Source of the DNA: Candidatus Sifarchaeum subterraneum
GTDB taxonomy: Archaea; Asgardarchaeota; Sifarchaeia; Sifarchaeales; Sifarchaeaceae
Assembly (NCBI GenBank): GCA_016292335.1
Contig: JAECRX010000024.1
Span: 1-5,420, forward strand
Direction of reading: 5' to 3'
DNA length: 5,420 nucleotides
Shown here: in pieces, positions 1-5,237 of the stretch
Position numbering within the stretch: the first letter of the stretch is position 1
Layout: every line of letters begins with the position of its first letter
Notes under the pieces: model-generated
Databases searched by the model: none
What the model saw: the letters and a program-made list of their open reading frames with translations, nothing else
Told to the model about the DNA's origin: nothing
Translations under genes and position numbers: made by a program

Positions 1-120
1 TCGTATAACAGAATCGGTGTATGTGAAGTTGCAGATCGACTCTTTTCACTATTTTTCCCTGTTCTCGTTATTTTCAGTGTTTTATTGTTAGCTACAACCA
101 TTCAGATGGCCCCTTTTTGA
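1..120 (+). CDS. Possible C-terminal end of a membrane protein, cut by the window edge
   Basis: Forward frame 1 is open from the first base to a TGA at 118-120, giving 39 residues with no start in the window. The last half is strongly hydrophobic (LFSLFFPVLVIFSVLLLA) and would suit one membrane-spanning helix followed by a short polar tail. All three minus-strand frames have stops across this stretch. A second forward frame is also open, but only for 29 codons. A 39-codon opening in AT-rich DNA can arise by chance and U-rich DNA readily encodes hydrophobic residues, so this is a weak call. No family is recognised. Confidence 0.25.
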   Translation, partial: SYNRIGVCEVADRLFSLFFPVLVIFSVLLLATTIQMAPF

Positions 121-214
121 TCATTGTATGTTTTCTAAAAGATTATTGTCGGTGACGATGAAGATTTATCAAATAAATTACTTGCTCTATTCTAAAGTTA
201 TATTAAAGACATAG

Positions 215-240
215 TAAGGTTGGTTTTCAACCTTATTTAA
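215..240 (+). terminator. Perfect 8-bp hairpin followed by a T-rich stretch
   Basis: TAAGGTTG (215-222) pairs exactly with CAACCTTA (228-235) around a GTTTT loop. It is followed by TTTAATTT and then more T-rich sequence. It lies about 95 bases after the stop of the possible left-edge gene and could be a transcript end or a stabilising 3' hairpin. The T run is broken by AA, and archaea usually terminate on U-tracts without hairpins, so a structural role in an RNA or a DNA cruciform is equally possible. Confidence 0.35.
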
Positions 241-447
241 TTTGCCCTTTAATTTGTAAGATAATACGTTGAAACATAATTTTTATCCAATATCCCAAAT
301 TATGACGATAAATAAAAATTTTTATGTTTTGAAACCAAACTAACCTCCTTATATGCATGAGAGAGAGGGTCTTGAAATTAAAAGAAAATCATTGGGTTAA
401 ATGAAGAACTTTCACTGGATCAGAAAACATAATATTAGTAACTAATC

Positions 448-456
448 ATAAATATA
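448..456 (+). promoter_or_regulatory. TATA-like box upstream of the small ORF at 475
   Basis: ATAAATATA is centred at 452, which is 23 bases before the ATG at 475. Archaeal transcription normally starts about 22-27 bases downstream of the TATA centre, so the RNA would begin at or next to this ATG. The bases in front of the box (CTAATC) are a poor match to a BRE element. In DNA this AT-rich, TATA-like strings are common. Confidence 0.3.
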
Positions 457-474
457 CAAACAAAAGAAGCACCT

Positions 475-567
475 ATGGTCAAAAAACCTACTCTCACGCA
501 GGAAATCACGGAAGTAGAGTTATTACATTTCTATAAAGTGGAGAAAGAGGAAAAAGCCAAAGAATAA
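475..567 (+). CDS. Possible leaderless small protein, 30 residues, unknown function
   Basis: The frame runs from ATG at 475 to TAA at 565-567. The product begins MVKKPTLTQEITEVELLHF and ends in a Lys/Glu-rich tail (EKEEKAKE). It would be a short, highly charged amphipathic helix with no signal peptide or membrane segment. No Shine-Dalgarno motif precedes the ATG, but a TATA-like box sits 23 bases upstream, as expected for a leaderless mRNA. An imperfect hairpin overlapping the stop codon could mark its 3' end. A 30-codon frame is not significant by length alone, and a 40-codon minus-strand ATG frame overlaps it. No family is recognised. Confidence 0.3.
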   Translation: MVKKPTLTQEITEVELLHFYKVEKEEKAKE

Positions 568-577
568 CTGGCTCTTT
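552..577 (+). terminator. Imperfect hairpin overlapping the stop codon of the small ORF
   Basis: AAAAGCCA pairs with TGGCTCTTT: a 5-bp core (AGCCA 555-559 with TGGCT 569-573), one unpaired C, then three A-T pairs, around a 9-base loop that contains the TAA. It is not followed by a real T run, so a terminator role is weakly supported. It may instead be a 3' structure or chance. Confidence 0.2.
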
Positions 578-684
578 CGCACAAAAGGTGAGCTGAAACG
601 TACGAGTTCCTCCTTTGTGGCACAACATACCTTCCACTTGAATTTGTTCAGTTATTTATGGCCGTGACTATAGCATACATTTCG

Positions 685-698
685 CCGAAAAATAAGTA
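685..698 (+). promoter_or_regulatory. Candidate BRE/TATA promoter for the gene at 717
   Basis: CCGAAA (685-690) resembles an archaeal BRE and is followed directly by AATAAGTA (691-698), a mediocre TATA box centred near 694.5. The GTG at 717 is about 22-23 bases downstream, the distance at which transcription starts, so the mRNA would be leaderless. A second T-rich candidate (CTTTTATTTA, 704-713) would instead place the RNA start near 734, just upstream of an in-frame ATG at 747. Confidence 0.4.
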
Positions 699-716
699 TT
701 TTCCTTTTATTTAGCG

Positions 717-1232
717 GTGATCAAATTGGATGAAAGAGATCTGGAAATGCACAAAAATATATTGAAATTAACTGGTTCCATCCAAGAAATTCAGGAGAAA
801 CATATCACTCTGATCAATAATTTTTATGATCAAGCGATTCATAAGTTTAATTCCTCTGAAAACAGATCTTTCCAAAAAGATAATGTTCTTGACGCTATAA
901 ATAAGATACAAGAAAATGTCATAAGTCAGATTAAAGAATTAAACAGAGATATTTCAAAACACGTGATTAAAAGGTTTAATCTAATCGTTGAATCGTCTTT
1001 TAGCAGAATGGAAAGTAAAATGACAAAATTGAGAGATCTGTTAATTGAGAACTATCCTGAATTTAAAATTTTGAACATCTTGGAAAAAGAAAAGAAAAGA
1101 ATGAAGTACTCAGACTTATCCAAGATGTTAGACTGCTCGGTTGCTAGCATTCGAAAGTATGTAGCGAAATTAGAACGTCTGGGTTTGGTGAAAATCGATA
1201 AGTCGAGTAGACCTCATACCGTGTTTTTATGA
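717..1232 (+). CDS. Helical protein with C-terminal winged-helix DNA-binding domain
   Basis: This is a 171-residue protein of no named family. Residues 1-112 are predicted from composition to be long charged helices with short coiled-coil stretches, no membrane segment and no catalytic motif. Residues 114-171 form a winged helix-turn-helix: an initial helix (PEFKILNILEK), helix 2 (YSDLSKMLDC), recognition helix (SVASIRKYVAKLERLG) and a short wing (LVKIDKSSRP). That domain is about 38% identical (18 of 47 positions) to the end of the long coiled-coil protein at 1844-4651. This suggests a DNA-binding protein that may form oligomers through its helices. GTG 717 is chosen because a TATA box lies about 22 bases upstream and no Shine-Dalgarno motif is present, pointing to a leaderless mRNA. 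ATG 747 (residue 11) is the alternative. T-rich tracts overlap and follow the stop, and the next gene is about 600 bases away, so it is probably a single-gene transcript. Confidence 0.85.
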   Translation: MIKLDERDLEMHKNILKLTGSIQEIQEKHITLINNFYDQAIHKFNSSENRSFQKDNVLDAINKIQENVISQIKELNRDISKHVIKRFNLIVESSFSRMESKMTKLRDLLIENYPEFKILNILEKEKKRMKYSDLSKMLDCSVASIRKYVAKLERLGLVKIDKSSRPHTVFL

Positions 1233-1239
1233 CATTTTT
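1224..1239 (+). terminator. U-rich terminator of the 171-residue gene
   Basis: Two runs of five T (1224-1228 and 1235-1239) bracket the TGA stop at 1230-1232. Archaeal RNA polymerase ends transcripts at U-rich tracts without a hairpin. The first run lies inside the last codons, so the second run is the more likely signal. Confidence 0.45.
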
Positions 1240-1562
1240 AGTCCATTGCGAGTCATCTTCTTCCATCTCAAGCTTCGGACTTTCATCGATGGTTTGTCTC
1301 ATGCGCAAAAGCATACTACGATTTTTTCAACAAAATAATTCCAAATGAAATATTAACAGGATTTCAAATAAAATTAAACAAATATAAGAAGATGACATGA
1401 ATTCATTAGCTGCAGACAAAGAGCATTAGAAGAAATGAGTAAAGCTTTAAAAATTCTAGGAGAACTGAGTTCAAAAAAAAGAAGTATTGTCACGACTTAA
1501 AAACAAAATCAAAAAAAGATAAAGGGTTAGTTTCAACGTCTAACAACTAGTTTTCATGTTTT

Positions 1563-1599
1563 ATAAATATCAAGCAAGAAAACCCCCCGACTTGTTGGT
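1563..1599. repeat. Direct repeat, copy 1, with a small hairpin
   Basis: This matches the copy at 5201-5237 at 29 of 37 positions without gaps. Two blocks are exact: ATAAATATCAAG (1563-1574) and CCGACTTGT (1587-1595), separated by 12 variable bases in both copies, then a T/C difference followed by GGT. CCGAC pairs with GTTGG around a TT turn through one G-T wobble; in copy 2 the same position is a full G-C pair. Similarity stops abruptly at the left edge. The two copies flank the coiled-coil and NYN genes in the same orientation. On the minus strand both read as nine codons plus a TGA stop. See copy 2 for the readings considered. Confidence 0.6.
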
Positions 1600-1656
1600 A
1601 ACTTCGTTGCGGATAGAGATCAGAATTCGACTGTAAATTCTTAAACAGAGAAGAAA
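1570..1656 (-). pseudogene. Possible gene remnant matching the tail of the right-edge minus-strand frame
   Basis: Minus-strand frame of 28 codons ending in TGA at 1570-1572 and bounded upstream by an in-frame TAG (1657-1659). Its last residues, IRNEV then TNKSGGFLA, can be aligned with LRPEIHYTDKSVWPLT at the end of the minus-strand frame at 5208-5420, allowing a two-residue gap, and the stop codons coincide. If coding, this would be a decayed fragment of a related gene. The differences between the copies are not concentrated at third codon positions, which argues against purely protein-level conservation, so the repeat may equally be non-coding DNA. Confidence 0.2.
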
Positions 1657-1759
1657 CTACCCGTAGAATCTAAAGGGAGGAAATCATTGTATCGTTGAAT
1701 TAAGAAGCTTACCTACTTGTCGATAAATCCACTAACCTAGATTCGTTCAACCAGTTTTT

Positions 1760-1778
1760 GAAAGAAGATATATTTATA
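1760..1778 (+). promoter_or_regulatory. BRE/TATA promoter of the coiled-coil gene
   Basis: A purine-rich BRE-like stretch (GAAAGAAG, 1760-1767) precedes TATATTTATA (1769-1778), one of the best TATA boxes in the window. The expected RNA start is near 1797-1801, giving a 5' leader of roughly 45 bases to the ATG at 1844. It probably drives the coiled-coil gene and the NYN gene together. Confidence 0.55.
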
Positions 1779-1843
1779 CAGAAATCATATTAGTAAGTAC
1801 TCGCAGGATAATTTCCAAATAACCAATAATGTGTGGGAGCATC

Positions 1844-4651
1844 ATGTCCGCTGTAAAAAGCGCTGTGGTAAAATTCCTAGGACAACTCCAGGAAATTAAA
1901 GACAAAAACGAACGGAAGCTTGAATCGAACTTAGAGGGGTTGAAACGTTCATCCTTACCCAGAACAAAGTCTTCTTTTTCTTATTCCGAAGTAGACCAAA
2001 TTTTGGACAGTTTTAATGCTGAAATGCTTGAAACATTGAAAGGAATTTTTTCTGAACTTTCAGTTACTGCCAGCGGAAGTATAAAGGCAGCTATTGATGA
2101 ATCGATAGCCCAACTTTCAGGAATAGACGTCGACACCGAACTATTAGATCAAATTGCTAAACTCCATACCGAATTAGAAGAAAAAGAAAAAAATATCCAA
2201 GATCAAAAAGCCATAATCGAGAAAAATGAAGACCAAATTAAAAATTTGGAAAATAAAAGCGAAGAACAAGAATCGATCATGAATGAACTTCAAGGAAAAA
2301 TAGAAGAACAAATAAGTGAGTTAAATCTAAGCCAAGAAAAAAATGAAGAACTGCAAATAGAAATCAAAGAAATTAAAGAAGATAACGAAATGATTAACAA
2401 TCAAATAATGGATTTGGGAGAAAAATTAATGCAAAATCGCATTGAAATTGAAGAATTGCAAGCAACCATTGGGGATAAAGAGGCAAAAATTGAGGAGTTG
2501 AATGTTTTAATACAAAATTTAGAAGAAGAAGAAAAAAATAGGGAAGAAGCTCTCTCTAACAGTCAAAATAGAATTAAAGAACTTACATCCCAAATAGAAA
2601 ATTTAAAAACTCAAATGGAAGAAGAAAAGGGAAAGTTAGCCAGTTCTCTTCAAGAAGAAATAAATCAGAAGATATCTGAAATAGAATCTCTACAAAATGA
2701 CTTGAATAAAAAGAATGAAGAATTGGAACGGAATTCAAAATTGATTGAGGATCAAAGTATCGAGATTCAGAAGTTGAATACTTCTCTTGAAGAAGAACGC
2801 GCTCAAATTGCCACGAAAAATTCTGAAATTGAGGAATTGTCAAGAGAAATCGAATCAAAAACCCAATCTATCGAGGAATTGACCCCTAAACTTTCAGAGG
2901 CAGAAGATGCTTTGAAAGCCAACAACCTCATGATTCAGGACCAAAATGAAAAAATTGAAGAATCCAGAAAGACCATTGATGATCTTCGAGAAACAACTAG
3001 GAAAAAAGACTCTGAAATTTTTGATCTTCAAACTTCGATCGAAGATTTAGATTCAAAAGTAGCAGATCTTCAGGATGAAATAAACGAGAACAATCTGAGA
3101 ATTGAAAAAGAGCGTGCGCAGTTTGCTGAATTACAATCAGAACATTCTAGTTTAGAAAACATTAGAGATACTCAAGAAAAACAGATTGAGGAACTTCAGA
3201 GAACAAATGAAGATTTACAATCAAAGATGAACTCTTACCAAAACGAAATAGCTGAAAAAGATAAGAAAATAGCCGAATTGGAAGATAACATAACAGAACT
3301 AAAAGTCGAAATTATCGAGTATATGGATAAATTCAAAGCACAAAAGACCGAATTGGAAGATTTAGAAAAACAGATTGAGGGCGAAAAAATTCTGGTGACT
3401 GGAAAAAGTTCTAGAATCATGGAATTGGAAAGAGATCTTGAGTTAAAAGATAAAACCATCGATGAACTATCATCTAATATTGATAAACTTTCTACCTTTA
3501 GTAAAACTCTAGAAAATCAGATCAATGAATATGAAACGAAAAAAGAGGAATACACCACTTCAATTGAGAGTTTGATTGGAAAATTAAATGCTTTGCAAAA
3601 GGAAAATTCATCTAAACGAGATAAGATAGGTGAATTAGAAAAAGAAATAGCGAAAAAAAGTTCTGAATTTTCAGATTTGAGTGGAAAATACAAAGATCTT
3701 GATGCGGAAATTCTAAATCTAAAGAAAGAATTAGACGAGGAAAAGGCTAAATCGGATATGAAAAGTTCGAAAATTGATGAATTAAACAGAGAAATTGATG
3801 CAAAAACTACAAAAATCGAGGAATTAGATTCCAAACTTTCAGAAACTGAAGCTATTTTTAAAAATAATGAAGATCTGATTCAGACTCAGGATTCCAAAAT
3901 AGATGAATTAAGAAGTACCATTGGAAGTCTGCGAGAAACAATTAGGAAAAAAGAAAGTGAAAATTATGAGTTGCAAACTTCGATCGAAGATTTACAGGCA
4001 AAAATAACAGAGCTTCAAGGAGAAATCGAGGAAAAACATACAAAATTCGAGCGTGAACATTCTCGTCTGGAAGAACAACGTGAAAAAAATGAGGGATTAA
4101 TGGTAAAAATTCGGAACTTAGAATCTGAAATAGAGGGAATGAAAACATATATTGAAAGAATGAAAGAGTTAGAGAATACAATTCAATCACAGCAAAAGAA
4201 AATTAAAGAAGATGAAAAAGAAAAGTTGGATCTTTCAGCAGAGATTTCATCTTTAGAAGAAAAAAGAGAAGAATTAGAAAAAGAAATTATAAAGTTTAAA
4301 GAAAAAGAAAAAGATTATAGAACTCAAATTGATACTCAAGCAGAAAATATTTCACAATTAACAGAGAAAGTAGCAGAGGAAGAAAAAGAAAAAGAAAAAA
4401 TTAAAAAACAGTTGGAAGACACTTCTACACGGTTGAATAATACGCGAAAAATTCTAGAAAAGGCTCCAAAATACGATATACTGCTAATTCTTCAAACTGC
4501 AGGGCCAAGATACATAAGTGAGTTGAGCAAATCACTCGGAAGGCCAACTGTGTTGGTGAAGAGACAGGTAATGGAACTAGAAAACGAAGGTTTTGTTAAA
4601 ATTGAGGGACCAGATGAAAAACTCAAAATCTCATTAACAGAGTTTTTATAA
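1844..4651 (+). CDS. Giant coiled-coil protein with C-terminal winged-helix domain
   Basis: This is a 935-residue protein, or 940 if translation starts at the in-frame ATG at 1829. I prefer ATG 1844 because GGAG (1836-1839) sits four bases before it, while 1829 has no nearby ribosome site. Residues 1-107 are a mixed helical head containing a Ser-rich patch. Residues about 107-870 are an almost unbroken heptad coiled coil, rich in Glu, Lys, Ile and Leu, with only one proline; at 0.15 nm per residue that is a rod of about 110 nm. Residues about 875-935 form a winged helix (PKYDILLILQ, then ISELSKSLG, TVLVKRQVMELENEG and a VKIEG wing), related to that of the 171-residue gene upstream. The protein has no tryptophan, and no cysteine from this start. 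No Walker A, Walker B or ABC signature is seen, so it is not a complete SMC or Rad50 protein, although searches may hit those by composition. No signal peptide or membrane segment is seen. It likely dimerises and binds DNA with its C-terminal end. It is followed 18-27 bases later by the NYN gene, probably in one operon. Function unknown. Confidence 0.9.
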   Translation: MSAVKSAVVKFLGQLQEIKDKNERKLESNLEGLKRSSLPRTKSSFSYSEVDQILDSFNAEMLETLKGIFSELSVTASGSIKAAIDESIAQLSGIDVDTELLDQIAKLHTELEEKEKNIQDQKAIIEKNEDQIKNLENKSEEQESIMNELQGKIEEQISELNLSQEKNEELQIEIKEIKEDNEMINNQIMDLGEKLMQNRIEIEELQATIGDKEAKIEELNVLIQNLEEEEKNREEALSNSQNRIKELTSQIENLKTQMEEEKGKLASSLQEEINQKISEIESLQNDLNKKNEELERNSKLIEDQSIEIQKLNTSLEEERAQIATKNSEIEELSREIESKTQSIEELTPKLSEAEDALKANNLMIQDQNEKIEESRKTIDDLRETTRKKDSEIFDLQTSIEDLDSKVADLQDEINENNLRIEKERAQFAELQSEHSSLENIRDTQEKQIEELQRTNEDLQSKMNSYQNEIAEKDKKIAELEDNITELKVEIIEYMDKFKAQKTELEDLEKQIEGEKILVTGKSSRIMELERDLELKDKTIDELSSNIDKLSTFSKTLENQINEYETKKEEYTTSIESLIGKLNALQKENSSKRDKIGELEKEIAKKSSEFSDLSGKYKDLDAEILNLKKELDEEKAKSDMKSSKIDELNREIDAKTTKIEELDSKLSETEAIFKNNEDLIQTQDSKIDELRSTIGSLRETIRKKESENYELQTSIEDLQAKITELQGEIEEKHTKFEREHSRLEEQREKNEGLMVKIRNLESEIEGMKTYIERMKELENTIQSQQKKIKEDEKEKLDLSAEISSLEEKREELEKEIIKFKEKEKDYRTQIDTQAENISQLTEKVAEEEKEKEKIKKQLEDTSTRLNNTRKILEKAPKYDILLILQTAGPRYISELSKSLGRPTVLVKRQVMELENEGFVKIEGPDEKLKISLTEFL
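2786..3088 (+). repeat. Internal coiled-coil repeat, unit A
   Basis: This encodes about 100 residues of the long coiled coil. It aligns without gaps to unit B exactly 945 bases (315 residues, 45 heptads) downstream. From residue 327 onward, 52 of 89 amino acids are identical. The DNA stretch 3029-3049 is identical over 21 bases to 3974-3994, including the motif encoding QTSIEDL. It probably arose by duplication within the gene. Confidence 0.7.
3374..3469 (+). repeat. Internal coiled-coil repeat, short diverged unit C
   Basis: This roughly 32-residue segment (EKILVTGKSSRIMELERDL and onward) aligns with the first part of units A and B. In the 20 residues starting at its second serine, 10 match unit A. 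It lies 588 bases (196 residues, 28 heptads) after unit A and 357 bases (119 residues, 17 heptads) before unit B. Similarity fades after about residue 545. Because generic coiled-coil sequence matches itself readily, this unit is less certain than A and B. Confidence 0.45.
3731..4033 (+). repeat. Internal coiled-coil repeat, unit B
   Basis: This is the partner of unit A at a constant 945-base offset. Shared landmarks in order are SxIxELxREI, KTxxIEEL, KLSExE, LRETxRKK and LQTSIEDL. No insertion or deletion is needed over the whole length, so the heptad phase is preserved. Confidence 0.7.
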
Positions 4652-4678
4652 GAAAATCGATCGAAAAAAGTGAGAAAG

Positions 4679-5167
4679 ATGAAGAAAGAACCTAAAAGAC
4701 GGTTCAAAAAAATAAGATCGTTGCTTGGCAGAGAGAAAAAAGTGAGTCTCTTAGTAGACGGGCCAAATATGCTTCGTCGAATAGATGGTCATCAAATTAG
4801 ATTAGAAGATATAGAAGATGCGACAAGAGAAATTGGAAAAATTCAAACCGCGAGAGTTTTCTTAGATCGATATGCGCCTGAGAGATTAATGCAAGCGATT
4901 GTCAATAGTGGTTTCGATCCTGTTGTGGCAATGGGCGACGTTCACGTTCACATGGCAATGAGTGCCATGGATATATTATTTTCCACAGATATCAATGTAG
5001 TTGCAATTGCCTCAAGACATGCTAGATGTGCACCTATTCTTCGAAGAATAAAAGAAAGAGGATTTGAATGCGCATCCATTGGATTCGACCCAGGTTATAG
5101 TATCGCTTTACAAAATGCTGCAGATTATGTTTTTAAACTTGAAACTGAACCTTATGAAGATGAATAG
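4679..5167 (+). CDS. NYN (PIN-like) domain protein, archaeal TIGR00288 type, degenerate active site
   Basis: This is a 162-residue protein. Residues 1-21 are a very basic tail (KKEPKRRFKKIRSLLGREKK). Residues 22-155 are a NYN domain of the archaeal TIGR00288 type: the strand VSLLVDGPNMLRR with D27 and N30, ARVFLDRYAPERL, GDVHVHMAMSAMD, an AIASRHARCAPIL strand-helix, and the family-typical end GYSIALQNAADYVFKLE. NYN domains share the PIN nuclease fold and normally hold a metal with a cluster of acidic residues. Here D27 is kept, but positions usually acidic read His89, Ser95, His114 and Arg116, so ordinary metal-dependent RNase activity is doubtful; the RNA-binding fold may remain. ATG 4679 is chosen because GTGA (4670-4673) sits five bases upstream as a partial Shine-Dalgarno; GTG 4670 would add three residues. 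The gap to the coiled-coil gene is 18-27 bases on the same strand, so co-transcription is likely. Length is normal for the family. Confidence 0.85.
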   Translation: MKKEPKRRFKKIRSLLGREKKVSLLVDGPNMLRRIDGHQIRLEDIEDATREIGKIQTARVFLDRYAPERLMQAIVNSGFDPVVAMGDVHVHMAMSAMDILFSTDINVVAIASRHARCAPILRRIKERGFECASIGFDPGYSIALQNAADYVFKLETEPYEDE

Positions 5168-5189
5168 CCTGAATAATTCAAACAATAGC

Positions 5190-5207
5190 TCTAAAAAATA
5201 ATAAATA
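5190..5207 (-). terminator. U-rich stretch after the minus-strand stop at 5208
   Basis: Read on the minus strand, the TGA at 5208-5210 is followed by TATTTATTATTTTTTAG, a typical archaeal U-rich transcript end. It would serve a minus-strand gene coming from the right edge and converging on the NYN gene. No comparable plus-strand T run follows the NYN stop at 5167. Confidence 0.3.
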
Positions 5208-5237
5208 TCAAGTGAGAGGCCACACCGACTTGTCGGT
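5201..5237. repeat. Direct repeat, copy 2, with a perfect hairpin
   Basis: This copy begins 33 bases after the NYN stop. It shares ATAAATATCAAG (5201-5212) and CCGACTTGT (5225-5233) with copy 1 at identical spacing. ACACCGAC (5222-5229) pairs exactly with GTCGGTGT (5232-5239) around TT. An outer stem, GAGGCC (5216-5221) with GGCCTC (5251-5256), encloses this hairpin. Readings considered: a mobile-element end or recombination site flanking the two-gene unit; a promoter/operator or RNA start, since ATAAATAT resembles a TATA box with the conserved second block about 20-28 bases downstream; or the conserved 3' end of minus-strand genes. I cannot choose firmly among these. Confidence 0.6.

Larger units (their letters stand above)
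121..474. other. AT-rich intergenic region, no supported gene
   Basis: No frame on either strand holds a convincing gene. The longest ATG frame I noted is 15 codons (353-400). The stretch contains the hairpin at 215-235 and the TATA-like box at 448-456, which are listed separately. A sequence at 342-348 reads as a strong Shine-Dalgarno motif (AAGGAGG) on the minus strand, but only a 12-codon TTG frame follows it. The region may be decayed coding DNA or a regulatory spacer. Confidence 0.5.
1233..1828. other. Long intergenic region, 596 bases
   Basis: No convincing complete gene is present. A short plus-strand frame with an ATG at 1435 and TAA at 1498-1500 gives 21 residues (open back to 1396); it is helix-like but too short to support. 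A-rich low-complexity DNA fills about 1320-1530. The repeat element lies at 1563-1599. A perfect 6-bp stem (AGAATT 1622-1627 with AATTCT 1636-1641, 8-base loop) follows it. A strong Shine-Dalgarno-like GGGAGG (1675-1680) is followed by only a three-codon TTG frame, so it may be a relic. The promoter of the long coiled-coil gene is at 1760-1778. Confidence 0.5.

Noticed and set aside
353..400. Fifteen-codon plus-strand ATG frame
   Set aside because: Too short, and the bases before it (CCTCC) are the opposite of a ribosome-binding site.
342..614. CCTCCTT at 342-348 and again near 608-614, resembling the 3' end of 16S rRNA or minus-strand Shine-Dalgarno sites
   Set aside because: No minus-strand gene of useful length follows the first. 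The second lies inside a 40-codon minus-strand frame (near 515-640), not at a start. Seven-base matches are expected by chance.
515..640. Forty-codon minus-strand ATG frame overlapping the small ORF at 475-567
   Set aside because: No promoter or ribosome site in a sensible position. It is a reason to keep confidence in the plus-strand small ORF low rather than a gene call.
1144..1314. Minus-strand ATG frame of 56 codons
   Set aside because: More than half of it is antisense to the winged-helix end of the 171-residue gene, and no ribosome site or good TATA box was found. The first 27 residues look protein-like, but this is not enough.
3374..3412. TGKSS within the long coiled coil, resembling a P-loop (Walker A)
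   Set aside because: The preceding glycine is six residues before GK instead of four, and the same position in the repeat units reads KNS or KSS, so it is part of the coiled-coil repeat. No Walker B follows.
2583..4707. Several minus-strand open frames of 70-105 codons inside the coiled-coil gene
   Set aside because: They are rich in Phe, Ser, Ile and Leu, as expected for the complement of GAA/AAA-rich coding DNA, and have no signals of their own. They are shadows of the plus-strand gene.
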